Assembly: GCA_035610365.1 (NCBI GenBank)
Contig: CM069432.1
Location: 11,160,001-11,224,000 of the forward strand
Length of the DNA stretch: 64,000 nucleotides
Direction of reading: 5' to 3'
Source: Aquatica leii
Taxonomy: Eukaryota > Arthropoda > Insecta > Coleoptera > Lampyridae
Each line of letters starts with the position of its first letter. The first letter of the stretch is position 1. Position numbers and translations under genes: made by a program. The notes under the pieces were generated by a model that was given only the letters and a program-made list of their open reading frames with translations, did no database searches and was not told the DNA's origin. This document shows, piece after piece, positions 11,515 through 23,235 of this stretch.

Positions 11515-14500
11515 TTATTTTAGTATTGTTTTTTTACGATTTTCTTGAATAAACATATTTTTCAGAAATCTTTTCCACATATGTTCTAATATAAGCAAAA
11601 TAACGCTACTAAAAATTCCAAAACCTAACAGAATCAAAGCCCAGTAAGACTCGCTTAAGCTAACTTGTATTTTAAGATATGGTGTAACATCAGCGCACTG
11701 AGGCGGGTGAGAAGTCCAATATTTACGTAGACGATCCATAACACCTACTTCCATTTGGTGTATGTTACTAAAATAATGACAGTTGCAGTATAATAGATAA
11801 GAACTGATACTTACCAGAACATAAACATTTCGCGAAGAGGAGATTTTTTTGCAAGTACCATATGGGCGCGTAAGGGTTTGTATAACTGAACTTCTGCTAA
11901 TTCGCATGTAGATTTTTCATCAAACATGTGTTCAATTATCCAATAACCAGTACTTGCTTGGGTATGAAAGGCATATCCGCCTTTTTTTACTAATTCCAAA
12001 CCTTCTACAGGCGGTAAAAAATTAGTTTGATTGTTCGGTTGCTTAATTTTTGTGTTATAAAGAGCAATAGCTACAGGATCATTTGTCGTCTATAAATAAA
12101 ACGTTACTACTTTATTATAAAATTAAGAATAAAACCTTAAAATAGTCGATGTCATATAAAATATTTTCAGCTCCGACTTTTAGTGGACTTTTTAATAAGT
12201 CTGGCAATGTCTTAATTGTTTTTCTGGGAGGTAGTAGCAGGAATGAAACTATACTGGCTGAATAAAACTGATAAATTAGAAAGAAAAATAATAAAACAGT
12301 AAATACAGCAATTCTACCACTGGCAAGGACGGGAATATAAGAAAAACCTTGTTGACAAAGTTCTCCAATGTTATACACAATTAAGAAGCTCCAACTATTT
12401 TCGCCAACACTGGTAACATTTTTTGGCTTATGCAACAATTTACTTTCTTTAACAATGACAAACCGTAATACTAGAACCATTAACACCAAGGCAACTATAA
12501 TTAAAATCCAAACTATATTTTGCAAAGGGCGCAGGTACAATTCGTATGAGCTACAGGTTGTTTTAGGATGGCGAAAAATAAATGCGGATCTATAATTATA
12601 AATCATCAGAGATTAAATATATTTTGCATCCACACAATACTTCATTATCCAATTTCCGTAGCCATAATCATTCACTATAAGTCTGAATGGTTTATATAAA
12701 AGCGCGGCTAAACCAAAATCAACTGTGCCGTATTTTAGTTGATTTACTAAACCATCAACATCTCCATCTTCTTGTACGTATCCCCATGAATGTATTATGC
12801 TTTTATTCATTCTAAAACAGTACTCAGTTTTAATATCATCAAAAGTAGTAACTTAAAGAAAACTTACGAAAAGTTATAAAATTCTTGACAGTAATGTACC
12901 GTGACGCTGTTGAATCTACTAAAGGTGTTGTTATTTCTTTCTTCCTCACTATCAAGATATTCTTCCAATGTTACACTAATGTTTTCTGGTATCTAAAGTA
13001 ATTTTTAATGTTATTAATTGCGTATAACAGTGATAACATATAGTAAACATTATAAATTCAATTTAATCATGAAAATATTCTTATTTTTTCGAAAACTGAC
13101 AAGAAAATTATAATCGTCCGGAAATTTTATTTTTCCGGCTTAGACGAGGTGTTCCGTTTTGTTGCTCTTTCGCTGCTCATGTTACAAAAAAATGATTATC
13201 TACGCCCATTTTCTTGCAAATAATGGCAAGAGACATTTGCTTTTTATAAAATTATTGCGTTTTGCTGACAACAATAATACTGACAAAAACGACTTTTCAA
13301 ATTACGTCTATCAAAGCAACATATATTTGGTGTAAAGATCTTTGTGATGTGCGACTGTAAAACAGGATATATCTTAATTTTTTTTATTTATACTGAAGCA
13401 ACAACAGACATTAACAGACTCGTACTTAAACAAAGAATGTTGTATGTGGACAACGGTGCACAAGTCCACTCTCTAAAAAGTTGTGTCATGTCATGCAAAT
13501 TTTTACAATTTTTAGTCTACTTTGATAACACGAGTAAAAGTTGACAATAAAAGAAAAAAAATTATTAATTACAATTACATAGAAAATCTTAGATAAAAAA
13601 ACAGACTAAAAATTAGTTTACGTGTAGTTTTAATCTTGCAAATATTTGTTTATAAATAAATTACTTTCAAAATTTGCTACAGTGGTGTCAGTGTGGAGTT
13701 CGCGGCTAAAGTTTAAATACAAGTAATTTAATATTGCTTCCGTAATGAAAACGTTGTGTGATAAGTACGTGTAGCGTGTTTATTTTATATTTAGTAATAA
13801 AGAATCGAGTGTTATTAAATTTTTTATTCGTGTTTTAATATAAGCCGGTGACGCGTTTGCAAGCAGTTAAAATGGGTTCGAAGTTATATGAATTTCTCGA
13901 ATCAATAAAAAATGGTCAAAAATCGATGAATAGAAAATTAGAAAAAAAAATTGCCTGAATATACTCAAAAAATAAAAGAAAAAGTTTTGGAAAATTCTAG
14001 AAGCTTGGAAGGAGGAAAATCAAATAAAGGTAGGTATTAAGGAACATATGAATTTGTGTACATTTGTCAATTTATGATACCGTAAACTGGGGATACTTTG
14101 ATCGATATTTAACTTTTAAGTTGAATAACTTCTTTAATTTAAATAAAAAAAATTGGAACATCGGCTTTTCGTCAGCTACCAATTCTGAAAAAATGAAAAA
14201 TAAAAATTCAAAGAATTTCTAGAAAAAAAATAAAAACTTCGTGATAAACTGGATTTGGGGATACTTTGATCACGCTTGATTTTCTAACGATATATCAAAC
14301 TATCCCCTTTGAAAAGACTACAAAAATCATTAAAAAGACTACTGAGCTTATAGGCTAATTCTAATCAAAGAAAAAAACTAGCCTTTTGTTAACTAATGTT
14401 TATTTAGAAAAAAAATAGAAACATTTTAACTCGTAAAAAACTAGATCATTAAAAATATTAAACAAAAGCTTAAACTTCAACAACTTCCAATGTCTAATTC

Positions 14501-17500
14501 AAATTTATAAAAGACGTTTCCATCGTTGTCGATTTCCGATGACGGATATGGCAAAATCTTAATAATGTCACTCTTCTTGATTTCGGAAATGTCATCAGCA
14601 ATAAGTTTGAATTCTATTTTATTCTTTCGAATTGATTTCAAGCCGACAACCACGACTTCTATTATTTTACAAATGTATTTATATGTTTTTTCCCTCGTTG
14701 TGATGCAAATTTTGCCAAAATATATTGATCAACTACCAAATCTTCTACAACTACAGCTTGCTGATTTTGTTGTTCAGTGACATCTTTGGATGTGACAAAA
14801 TTAGAGTTATCTTTATTTTCTTTAGAGGTTAAGGGAAGGTGGTATTCCTCATCACATTCTTGAGCATGATTTCCGGATACTACTGTAGACACACTGCATC
14901 CAGGTGCAATATCCAGTCTCTTCTTCTTTCGCTGTGGCCGGCTTGACTCTCCGAATCGTTGTTTTTTCAGAAGTGCTGTCAGTGCGTCTTCGACGGCGTG
15001 GGTAGACTCGTCACCTGTTACTGATTCTGTTACTGGTGGTAAACGTTTGAGCACATCTTGCCGATTTAAGGGATAAATCCCTGAAGCCCGGAGAACTGTA
15101 ACGTGTAAATTTCAACTGCGAGTCAAAATCCGCCTGAGAGTTAGGCAACTTACAGTAACATCTTCGGCCTCGAGCCGTAGTTCGAAATCACGCTTACGGG
15201 GGCGCGAAGGTTGTTAGTCGTCGACAAAATTAATTCATTTCTGTGCTGTCTGTGGATCGGTTTACAACGGGGGAACATCGGAGAGGTGAGATAAATGGAA
15301 TTTCTTTTCATCTGGTAACATCTTCTACACCGACGTTTATTTTAGCATTTTGAAAATAAATCCGATTGAACCTCCGGTGCAAATAAAATCAGCACGATGT
15401 CTTGTGGACGGCCAAACACATAAAGCGGGTTAGTATCCTCACACGTGTTAGTAATGGAGGCAAACCAACTAATCTTCACAATTTTTAGCTTCTTCTTTGG
15501 GTCCTTTTTTTTCCTTTTTACGTTGCGGTTGATGTTAATGTGGATTCTGGATGCTCGATCTTCGCTTCTGACGTCTTCGTCTGTCGTTCTGAGTTATATC
15601 TGCGTATACTTATATCTATAATCCGAGGGAGATGGTGAACGCGCTAAACCAGTTCGGATGTTCGACAAAATAAGGAGAACTACGGTGGTGTACTCGAGGT
15701 ATTTATGACACCTTTATATTGGAGGCGCGGGAGACTCGCTATCGACATTATTTCGGCCGGACGCTGTAGCCTTCGATTGGCAGCGGCCGCGGTGCGTGCA
15801 TAAGGAACGCAAGATCGTGTTCGTGTCACCATTGTATAATGTACTTAGACTAAAATTGATTCTCGGAGATATATATATAAATGATTGCGGAAGTGGGAGA
15901 CGACGTCGAGTGAAATTGTTTTATTATTTAAGTTAATTACCGGCTTTAAGGAAAACTAAAATTGTATAAAACTATCTTATCAGCGTACTGTTCACGTGTC
16001 TTTATAACTGGTCGGAGTAATGTTAATATCACCTAACGTAAAACTTTATTGTGTGTAATAATTTTTTTGTATAGTAATTCATTCAATACTTTAACTTTGT
16101 AATGGTCGAGTCATTACAATTATTTATGATAACTTCTCAGTCATATACAGTAATTATAAATTGTATCAAGGGTAGAATTTTGGGAGTTATCCGTCTCTCT
16201 ACATTAAATTGATTATTATTATTACCGGTCCTACGACGCTTGATCAAGCTGTCCCCTGACGGTACCTTTATTAGCGGGAACGCGTTTATCTATTAATCAT
16301 CGCTACCGTAGCCGCGGTAATAATTAGCTACGTAATCGGTCTTAGCTTCTGTGGCTTCCAAACTCTATTTTTGTGACTTATGTATTTATATATAATTGAT
16401 ATTTGTGCTTAATAATATTTTTCTCTGTGGGGGGTTATATAAATAATTGTTAGGAGTTTACCAGTGGCGTAACCGTCGAAGTTTGTGTTTCTTCCGTTCG
16501 GAAGGAGGTTGTGAATCATTTATTATAATAAATGGTTATTGTTAATACTAAATATGTTTTCTTTTGGGGGACTTCGGGTCTAGGCTTTCCTTTTCTCCTA
16601 CCTAGACCATAATTTCTGCGAATAACAGTTCGAGAGAAGGTGGCGCACTTGGGCATTTAGCTTACCGGAACTAACTGAGTATCTTACGATTTTCTTTAAC
16701 CCGACGACCATCTGCGGCGAGGCTAGCCAAAAAGGTAAGCGATAACATCTGGTTATTTACGTTGAAGTGATACTATTCTTCATTCTTTATTTCTTTCTCC
16801 ACCTTTCCCCATTAGATCACAATAAATATTGTAACAGAACGCTGTTCAAATTTCGCTTAATTGCAGATGTTGTATTTCCGTTTTGATTTCGTGCAACTAC
16901 AGCGTCCATTTTATTCAGGCTCTTCTTCAATAGAGTGTGAAACATATTTTTAGAGACAGTATTTATGCGGATATTTTGCAACTTCCACTCAGTTAACGTA
17001 GCACGCCATGCCTCTTTCATTGGTCTGAAAAACCCTACGTCTAATGGCTGGCAAAGGTGTGTTGGGCGTGGTACCAGACATACGAAATCAATCTCGTTTT
17101 CAGCACACATTCTTAAAACGTCAGGGTCCATGTGTGATGACAGATTATCGCCAATGAGGGCTTTTGGACCCTCTTAACGTTTAGTATGTGGCAGAAATGC
17201 ACTTGTGAACCAATCTCGGAAAGTTGCACCGTCCATCCACCCGCTTGCTGTGCGATTGTATCTTGTTCCTAAACTACAACACGGCTTAACGCAACATGGA
17301 TATCCTCGTGGACCATTTTCTTTCCACGAGTTATAAAGGTAAAGAATCTTGTAGACCACATAGGGCGGCAATAATGTCCCATCTGCAGAGCCGCAAACCA
17401 TAATCGTCGTACAACTTTTCCAGTGGTTCCTAATTTTTTCCGGGTATTTTACGCCCCGCTTGTAATGCCACGTTTCTTTTCGGAGTCGTCTGACAACTTA

Positions 17501-20311
17501 GACTTGTCGTAGTTAAATATGTTTGAGCTTGGTAGATCTTTTATTGTAGTTTCCAAGTTATCATAAAATTCTGCTAGAGTTTCTCTTGACACCGGCGCTC
17601 TAGCTCTCTTTATATTAGTGGCTCTCCGTTGTCCATAAAAAGTTTTGTGTCTCTCAAGGAGACTGTAAGACCAGTCAACACCGGGTATATTATTTTTGAA
17701 ATTACTAACAGTTCTTCCTTTTTTGTCTAAATAATATTTGCCCATCATTGTGATATCCAATAGCGTTAGAAGAAATCCCCAGTCCGCACACTTGGCTGCT
17801 GCTTTCAGTATTGCTACATCCTCCTCAAAACTGAAAATTAGTGGACGGATTGGTGTACCGCCATGTTTCCTTTTATACTTATTGTACTGCGTTCCAAACG
17901 AGATGCTAAACGTCTTTGATGCCTCCCGAATTGTGAACCTGCCTTCCACCACGTTTTCCAGTGCTTCTTCCAACTTCTCTTGCGAGAAATCGCAACATTT
18001 TCTTGATCCTAATAAACGATTGTGTTTGCGAGAAATTTTGTTTTTGTATAAATATTCATTATATTCTACTTAAAGGGACAACTTTGATCAAGTGATCAAT
18101 GTTACCCCAGATGCTGATCAAAGTAACTCCGTGAAATAGAAATAACTACCAAGAAAAAGCGTAATGGATATATACTGTACTTATTACTTACTTTTACTTT
18201 AAAATACATGCCTTACATGGTATAATAGAAAACTAAAATGGTATTAAGCAAACTTACTGGTGCGTCTGTAAAGTTTTGCAAGCAAAATAAACACAAAGAA
18301 AAATTAACTGTATAAAAATCTGGTTTACGATATCAGCACGTGTTAACTTTGCGGTTGAAAGCATGCGACTGAGTGACTCCTGCACCTATGTAACTATCTG
18401 GAAACATGGACCGAGCTGGTTGCATAAACTACTGCAACAAGAATTCTTTTAAGTATAAAAGAAATTTTTTATCAAAGTATACCCAGGATTCAAAGTATCC
18501 CCAGTTTACGGTACATTTGTACATCAAATTTTCTTACCACCATAGATGCACTAAAAGTAGTGCCTGTCATGTTTCTACGTGTGAAATATTTATTCCACAC
18601 TTTTATGGTATTATAACCTTCTTCTTGATTGTAGAATCCAATTTCATTTATTTTTAAGTCGCCACCGCGCTTTTGAGATGGGTTATACACATCAAGTAAA
18701 GTCCAGTTGATGGTTTTACTGTTTGGATTAGGTATAGCCACAGTTACATCTGCGTTTATGGCAAGTCCAACATTTAAAAACGTATTAGTATTGTTGAAAT
18801 TTGTTCCAAAAGCTAACCAATGGTAGGTTTCGTAAAAGAAATTATTATCTGCACACTAAAATGAAAAAAACGTAAGGTAACTGTTAATCGTACAGTAACT
18901 GTAACGGATGTGACCAAAAAATTATTAAATTAAGATTAGCACTTTGGCGGCTTCTCTGTTAGGTCATTTGGTCAATGACCCTCCAATAAAATAAATTAGA
19001 AAGGTATTTTATTTACTTAAAAATTACCGAAAATTTGCGTTTAAATCAAATTAGCAGCGTTTGAATTTCATGCTTTTAAATAATTGTCAATTTAAACGCA
19101 ACAGATATGAAAGCTTGCGAATTTACCCGAGGCTGACACGTACCTATGCTCCAACTATGCTCGCATGTATACTATACTGAAGCCGAATTGAGACACCCAG
19201 AATACAATTTTATGCGAGTTAAAAAATAAGATAACTAATCCTTAAATGCTTTTGTGCAGTCTACAGCCGAGTTGTCTACTAAGTGCAATGCTTACGTCAC
19301 TTATTATCTTTGCAGCACGTCTATGTAAAACACAGATGCTGGAATGCACATTTCTTATTACATATGACAAACATTACAGTCGATTTTCTTAGTTTGTAAG
19401 AGACGACTTATCGTTTTTGTTTTCTAATGACGGTGGTAGAAGACATAAAAAATTAATAGCTAATAATAGTTTATACGGTTAGAATTTAAATTTAATGCTC
19501 GTCCTAACGTATACTTCAAATTCTACAGACTAATAAACATATAAAAATAAAAAAATCAACAGTAATTTTTAAAAATCTATGATTCGTTAGATTGCATTTG
19601 TAGATTTGAAATAAATAATAAAAATAACTATTTTGTATGTTTATTGTTTTCACATGATTTATCAACCATTATGGTGTAAAAATAATGTTACGGCTTTATA
19701 GCATTCAAAAGAAAAAGTAGAAAACACTCGTTATCAGCGAATCACATGAAAAATTGTATGAATTATGCTACTCTTAGTAGTGTTAATATTCGCTTACAAT
19801 TGGACAGCGTTTGTCAAAAGTCAATTAAAGGCCACAATGAAAATGTTTGTAAAAATAGATAAAAAAAATCTTTTTAAATATAATTCGTGTTACTGTAAGA
19901 ATGTTTTTTTTTGACTAAGCATACACTTACTTCGATAAGAAATGGCTCAACATTATCACAATCGGTGTCAACAACTATAGCAATATGATAATATGGATTT
20001 TTCAAGACTTCAGACACTTGGAATGAACGATTTGTGACATCGAACATAGACAGTCTTATACCTTTCTGCATTAAATTCTTAGCAATCTCAACTTGCTCTG
20101 AAAAAAATTAAACTACATAGTTGTACAAATAAATTAAAATATAGTAATTACCTCTCTTTGTCGAACAGGTAAACACAGACATCATTGTACAGTATTTAAA
20201 TTTATAAAATTCTTCAACCAATACGTTGTCAAAAAGACTATTAGCATAGTTGCTTATTGATAATAACAGCAATATATACTTTAGCACAATCATTTTAAAA
20301 ATGAATTTCAT
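11515..20311 (-). CDS. Ionotropic receptor, Ir75 type, complete 8-exon gene
   Basis: The exons in minus order are 20311-20152, 20097-19931, 18855-18538, 12992-12868, 12811-12641, 12589-12136, 12089-11815 and 11767-11515. All introns are GT-AG and phases agree, giving 640 codons and a TAA stop, the usual size for the family. A signal peptide (KMIVLKYILLLLSISNYANS) starts the protein. The ligand-binding lobe S1 has the RRNMTGTTFSASMV block, the first membrane segment is NIVWILIIVALVLMVLVL (about 338-356), the pore region contains NIGELCQQGFSYIPVLASGR, then comes FTVLLFFFLIYQFYSASIV. S2 contains DPVAIALYNTKI and KKGGYAFHTQ; the last membrane segment is YWALILLGFGIFSSVILLIL (about 598-618). Ir75 receptors are ligand-gated cation channels of olfactory neurons tuned mostly to acids. 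Introns are 54, 1075, 5545, 56, 51, 46 and 47 nt; the 5.5-kb one holds transposons. Orthology to one Ir75 member is not settled. Confidence 0.85.
13438..14040 (+). mobile_element. Gypsy 5' fragment: LTR, primer site and Gag start
   Basis: A candidate 244-bp LTR runs from TGTTGTATG (13438) to TTGCTACA (13681). Directly after it is GTGGTGTCAGTGTGGAG (13682-13698), the same primer-site text found beside the LTR of gypsy B at 29577-29593. An ATG at 13872 opens MGSKLYEFLESIKNGQ. A run of A's near 13950 shifts the frame, after which PEYTQKIKEKVLEN continues. The element stops before the pogo element at 14080. It lies in the receptor's third intron. Confidence 0.55.
14662..17973 (-). pseudogene. pogo transposase (HTH + CENP-B-like + DDE_1)
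   Basis: From 17973: an HTH_psq start (ENVVEGRFTIREASKTFSI), a CENP-B/Tc5-type DNA-binding region (WSYSLLERHKTFYGQRRA) and the DDE_1 core. The three catalytic Asp contexts are visible: FNYDKSK (about 17515), IGDNLSSH (about 17145) and LCQPLDVGFF (about 17040). A frame change lies near 17450 and a stop near 17175 (before EGPKALIGD). The reading is cut at 16837 by an LTR and resumes at 15096 with LRASGIYPLNRQDVLKRLPP, a typical C-terminal block, ending in a lysine/arginine-rich tail. Removing the LTR and one target copy restores the frame exactly. The protein would excise and reinsert the element; this copy cannot. Confidence 0.85.
15097..16836. mobile_element. Solo LTR (1740 bp) inside the pogo transposase
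   Basis: The element begins TGTAACGTG and ends ATTGTAACA, and is bounded by the 4-bp direct repeat GAAC (15093-15096 and 16837-16840), as for Ty3/gypsy integration. It has no internal coding region, so it is best read as one LTR left by recombination between two. A TATA-like tract lies at 15870-15882 and the strand is not certain. It must be younger than the pogo copy it interrupts. Confidence 0.75.
18856..19930. other. Receptor intron 2, no recognised element
   Basis: 1075 bp of AT-rich intron between receptor exons 2 and 3. No terminal repeats, ORF or RNA gene seen. Confidence 0.5.
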
Positions 20312-20939
20312 TTACATAATAATTTTGTTGTATATAGATATGTTTGGTTTAATTTAGTAATCACAAAATTTTTTAATATTTAGTTGTGGTTAATATATAA
20401 ACCACATCAAATGGTAAATACTTGAAATTGCTAGGTTCCAACATCTAACAAATACTTCCGTTTATTTTGTTGAAGTTAATTAGGTTTTTATCGATTACTA
20501 AATTAAATAATTTTTTAAATAATGTACTTAATATTACTATAAGAATTAAATAAATTATAAAACTAAAAAATAGTGTACAATCAATACATTCGTACGAGTT
20601 GGTACATTGTAGTACAATGTTCTTCCGGGTTTCGCCGGGTAGTCGTAGTTTGCTTCGACGTTTTGCTGTCCATGCTGCCAGCTTCTTCAGGATCTACTAC
20701 GTGGCCAAAGACTTAGAAAAACTCATAAAATATACTCTATTTGTGCAACCATATAAAGTTGTAAAAATGGAATCTAGCTGTTCACTTCTTAATATGGTTA
20801 TACTAACAAAAGGTGTCTTATGACTCATACTTGGCCAAATAGAAAATTAAATAATATAGTATACTTATTTCACTTATTTTTTAAAAAGTCTGTAATGCTA
20901 ATCTTTGTAACGAAGGATATTTATAACGCCAGTGTACGC
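20312..20939. other. Upstream region of the Ir75-like gene
   Basis: This is the putative promoter side of the minus-strand receptor gene. It is AT-rich; no initiator or TATA box could be singled out. It ends where the truncated gypsy A begins. Confidence 0.35.
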
Positions 20940-20946
20940 CGATAAC

Positions 20947-22782
20947 TTAAACAACAGTATAAGCAGGCACAGCTTTGGAATCTTCTGAAAGCGGAATCTG
21001 CCAATACGCAGAACGAATATCTAAACTGGAAAAAAAGCGTGCATCTCTCAACCGATTAAGAATTGAAGTAATGTAAGGCAACGGATAAGCATCCTTCTGC
21101 GACATCTGGTTTACCTTCCTAAAATCGACGCAGAACCGATACGTGTTATCCTTCTCTACCAAAACAATAGAACGGATTATTCGACGGCTTTACAACTCCC
21201 AGACTTAACATTGAGCCCAACTCTTCATTAGCCAGCTTCTGCAACGCAGGCGAAAAGGATAGTACCGCTGTTTTATGGGCTCAGCCGACGTTCGTATTTG
21301 GTGCTGAACGAGAGAGTTGTGACCAAGCCCTGAAAGTTGTTTATCAAATGCGTCCGCGACAACATTGTTTAAAAGCTGTTGTTGATTAGAAACGAGTTCA
21401 AATATGGGACTAATCAAATCCGAAGAAATAACATTGATCGAAGGAGAAGTAGCGTTAAAAGTCCAAAGCCCTGCCGAAAGTCTGGTATGAAGTTCATTGC
21501 TTTCTAGAAGCCGATGTCTAAAATTAGTTGTTGTAAAACTTCAGGTATAATTAAAGTGTTAATCGCTTTTACTTTGCCTTCCAGAAAAAACGGCAGAAGA
21601 ACAGATCTTAGTACCGCGCACTTACCACCATCAGCTAAATTACAAGAAGACACCAAAGAAGAAGAAAGACGAATATCTAAGGACTGCAAAATTTGCCACC
21701 CTCGACCGACCAGAATTGTTCGAGAATCACCAGTATCAAGAAGACCGAAAAAAGAAAAACCTAAAACACTAACCTTAAGATAAGGACGCTCATCATCACA
21801 AACACTGGCAAATATAAAATCCATTAGAATACCTTGCTTGTCAGTCAAATCTAAGATAGAATCCGACCGAAGGTGGAGATCTGCGCTAACCATAAGGCAG
21901 ATTGGTAGTATGGAATTAAATTACGTCGTATCGTCCTAATTGAGTTTCTTCAGAAGCGGGCAACGATAATCGCTGAAAGAGACTTTGCATAATTGGCATA
22001 TACATGCCGATCGATTCTTGATGCCCCATTGTTCGATCGTCGTAATCAGGTGGTATGAATACTGATTTTAGTAAAGCAACGGCATCTTGCCAAAAATGCA
22101 AAGAATCTCGATTTACCCTAAACAAACACAAAGCCTTTCCAGTCAGGATTTCAGCAGCAGAATTAAATAAATTTTGTGGAGAGGCGCCACGCGACAGACA
22201 CAACTCATCAACTCGCATCAAGAATTCGGTGAGGGAAAGCGAACCTTCACCTAAAAAAGTCAAGTTCCACTTAGCTAGTGACACATTAGTAGCAGTAGCC
22301 TTTGAAAAAGCAGAATTAGTCTGAATCGATACATCCATTTCAGCCTCAGAATCCGAAGAAGTAAGTAAGAAGAGGTGTTTCTCCATCCGAAAGTAGTGAC
22401 TCTAACGAAACCTGTTTAGGACTAGACGAAGGTAAGTTAGCAAAAGAAACCAACCTTGTTTTGGTAGCTTTCTTTTCTTTAGCTGTGAACTGATTACGTA
22501 GGGTTTGTAGAGTAAGTTCCAATTGACGATGACACTTTGCTTCATCTTCCTCATTAGGTGACATATTCAAACAACGACGGTGAATGTGGACTCAGACGGT
22601 ACTAGCTTGTTTAAAAGTAGAAGAAAAAAATTTCCATCAAATTTGCTTAATGTAGAAACGAATACTGTAGGATCAAACCCACCAGAGATTAATTCATGTT
22701 GAAGCTTCTGCTTTCTAAGTCGATTTACTTCTAACCGCCAAGTAGCCATTTTAGCGACGAGATTTCCTAAAGACAGCTCCAA
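20947..22782 (-). pseudogene. Gypsy A Gag-Pol fragment
   Basis: Gag contains VDELCLSRGASPQNLFNSA and the ESIGMY block also present in gypsy D Gag. The protease region reads VLGFSFFGLLDTGDSRTIL, with the active triplet DTG near 21725. RT contains FCVDFRKVNQMSQKDAYPLP and FFSSLDIRSAYWQIPL before the break at 20947. Frames change near 22570, 22350, 21910, 21500 and 21200, so no continuous protein is possible. RT catalytic YxDD, RNase H and integrase are absent. Confidence 0.8.
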
Positions 22783-23235
22783 ACACGTTTCAACAAAATC
22801 TTAAACAGAACTAAGCTAGTCTAGTCGTGAAGCAAAACTGTACGACTAAAACCCAATCAAAATAACAGTAAGTACAAGTAGTATCACTAATAACTAATCT
22901 AATAAGCAGAAAGAATTAACCAACATAGTCCAGTTAATCCAAAAATCAAAGCAGAAGTCCAATTAAAAGAAAAGTAAGTAAATTACTAATATAAAGTCAA
23001 ATGCAGTACTAAAAACAAAGAAGTAAGTCAACGAAGCAATTCCGGTCCCGCAACAACATTTAAAGAAGCGAAATAAAACTTCGAGTAAGTCGTACCTACT
23101 AAAGACGAAGAAAAGGTAAAAGAATCAATAAAACTAGAAGCAATTATAATCGCGCACACAAAAATCGGGCCCAGACAGTTGGGTGGCAAAATTTGTTACG
23201 AGAAAATCAGGTCCCTTAAGTTGGGCAGCCAAACT

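Larger units (their letters stand above)
14080..18511 (-). mobile_element. pogo/Tigger-type DNA transposon, split by a solo LTR
   Basis: Both ends carry the same inverted repeat, CCGTAAACTGGGGATACTTT (perfect over 22 bp), flanked by TA on each side (14078-14079 and 18512-18513), the Tc1/mariner-pogo target. Copies of the GGGGATACTTTGATC core recur inside both ends (about 14255 and 18060-18120) as subterminal sites. Without the 1740-bp LTR at 15097-16836 the element is about 2.7 kb. It lies in intron 3 of the Ir75-like gene, 26 bp below the donor site of exon 3, and leaves that donor (GTAAGA) intact. Confidence 0.9.

Noticed and set aside
12590..12640. Apparent break in the receptor between the GNWIMK text and SAFIFRHPK.
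   Set aside because: A 51-nt GT-AG intron explains it; phases match.
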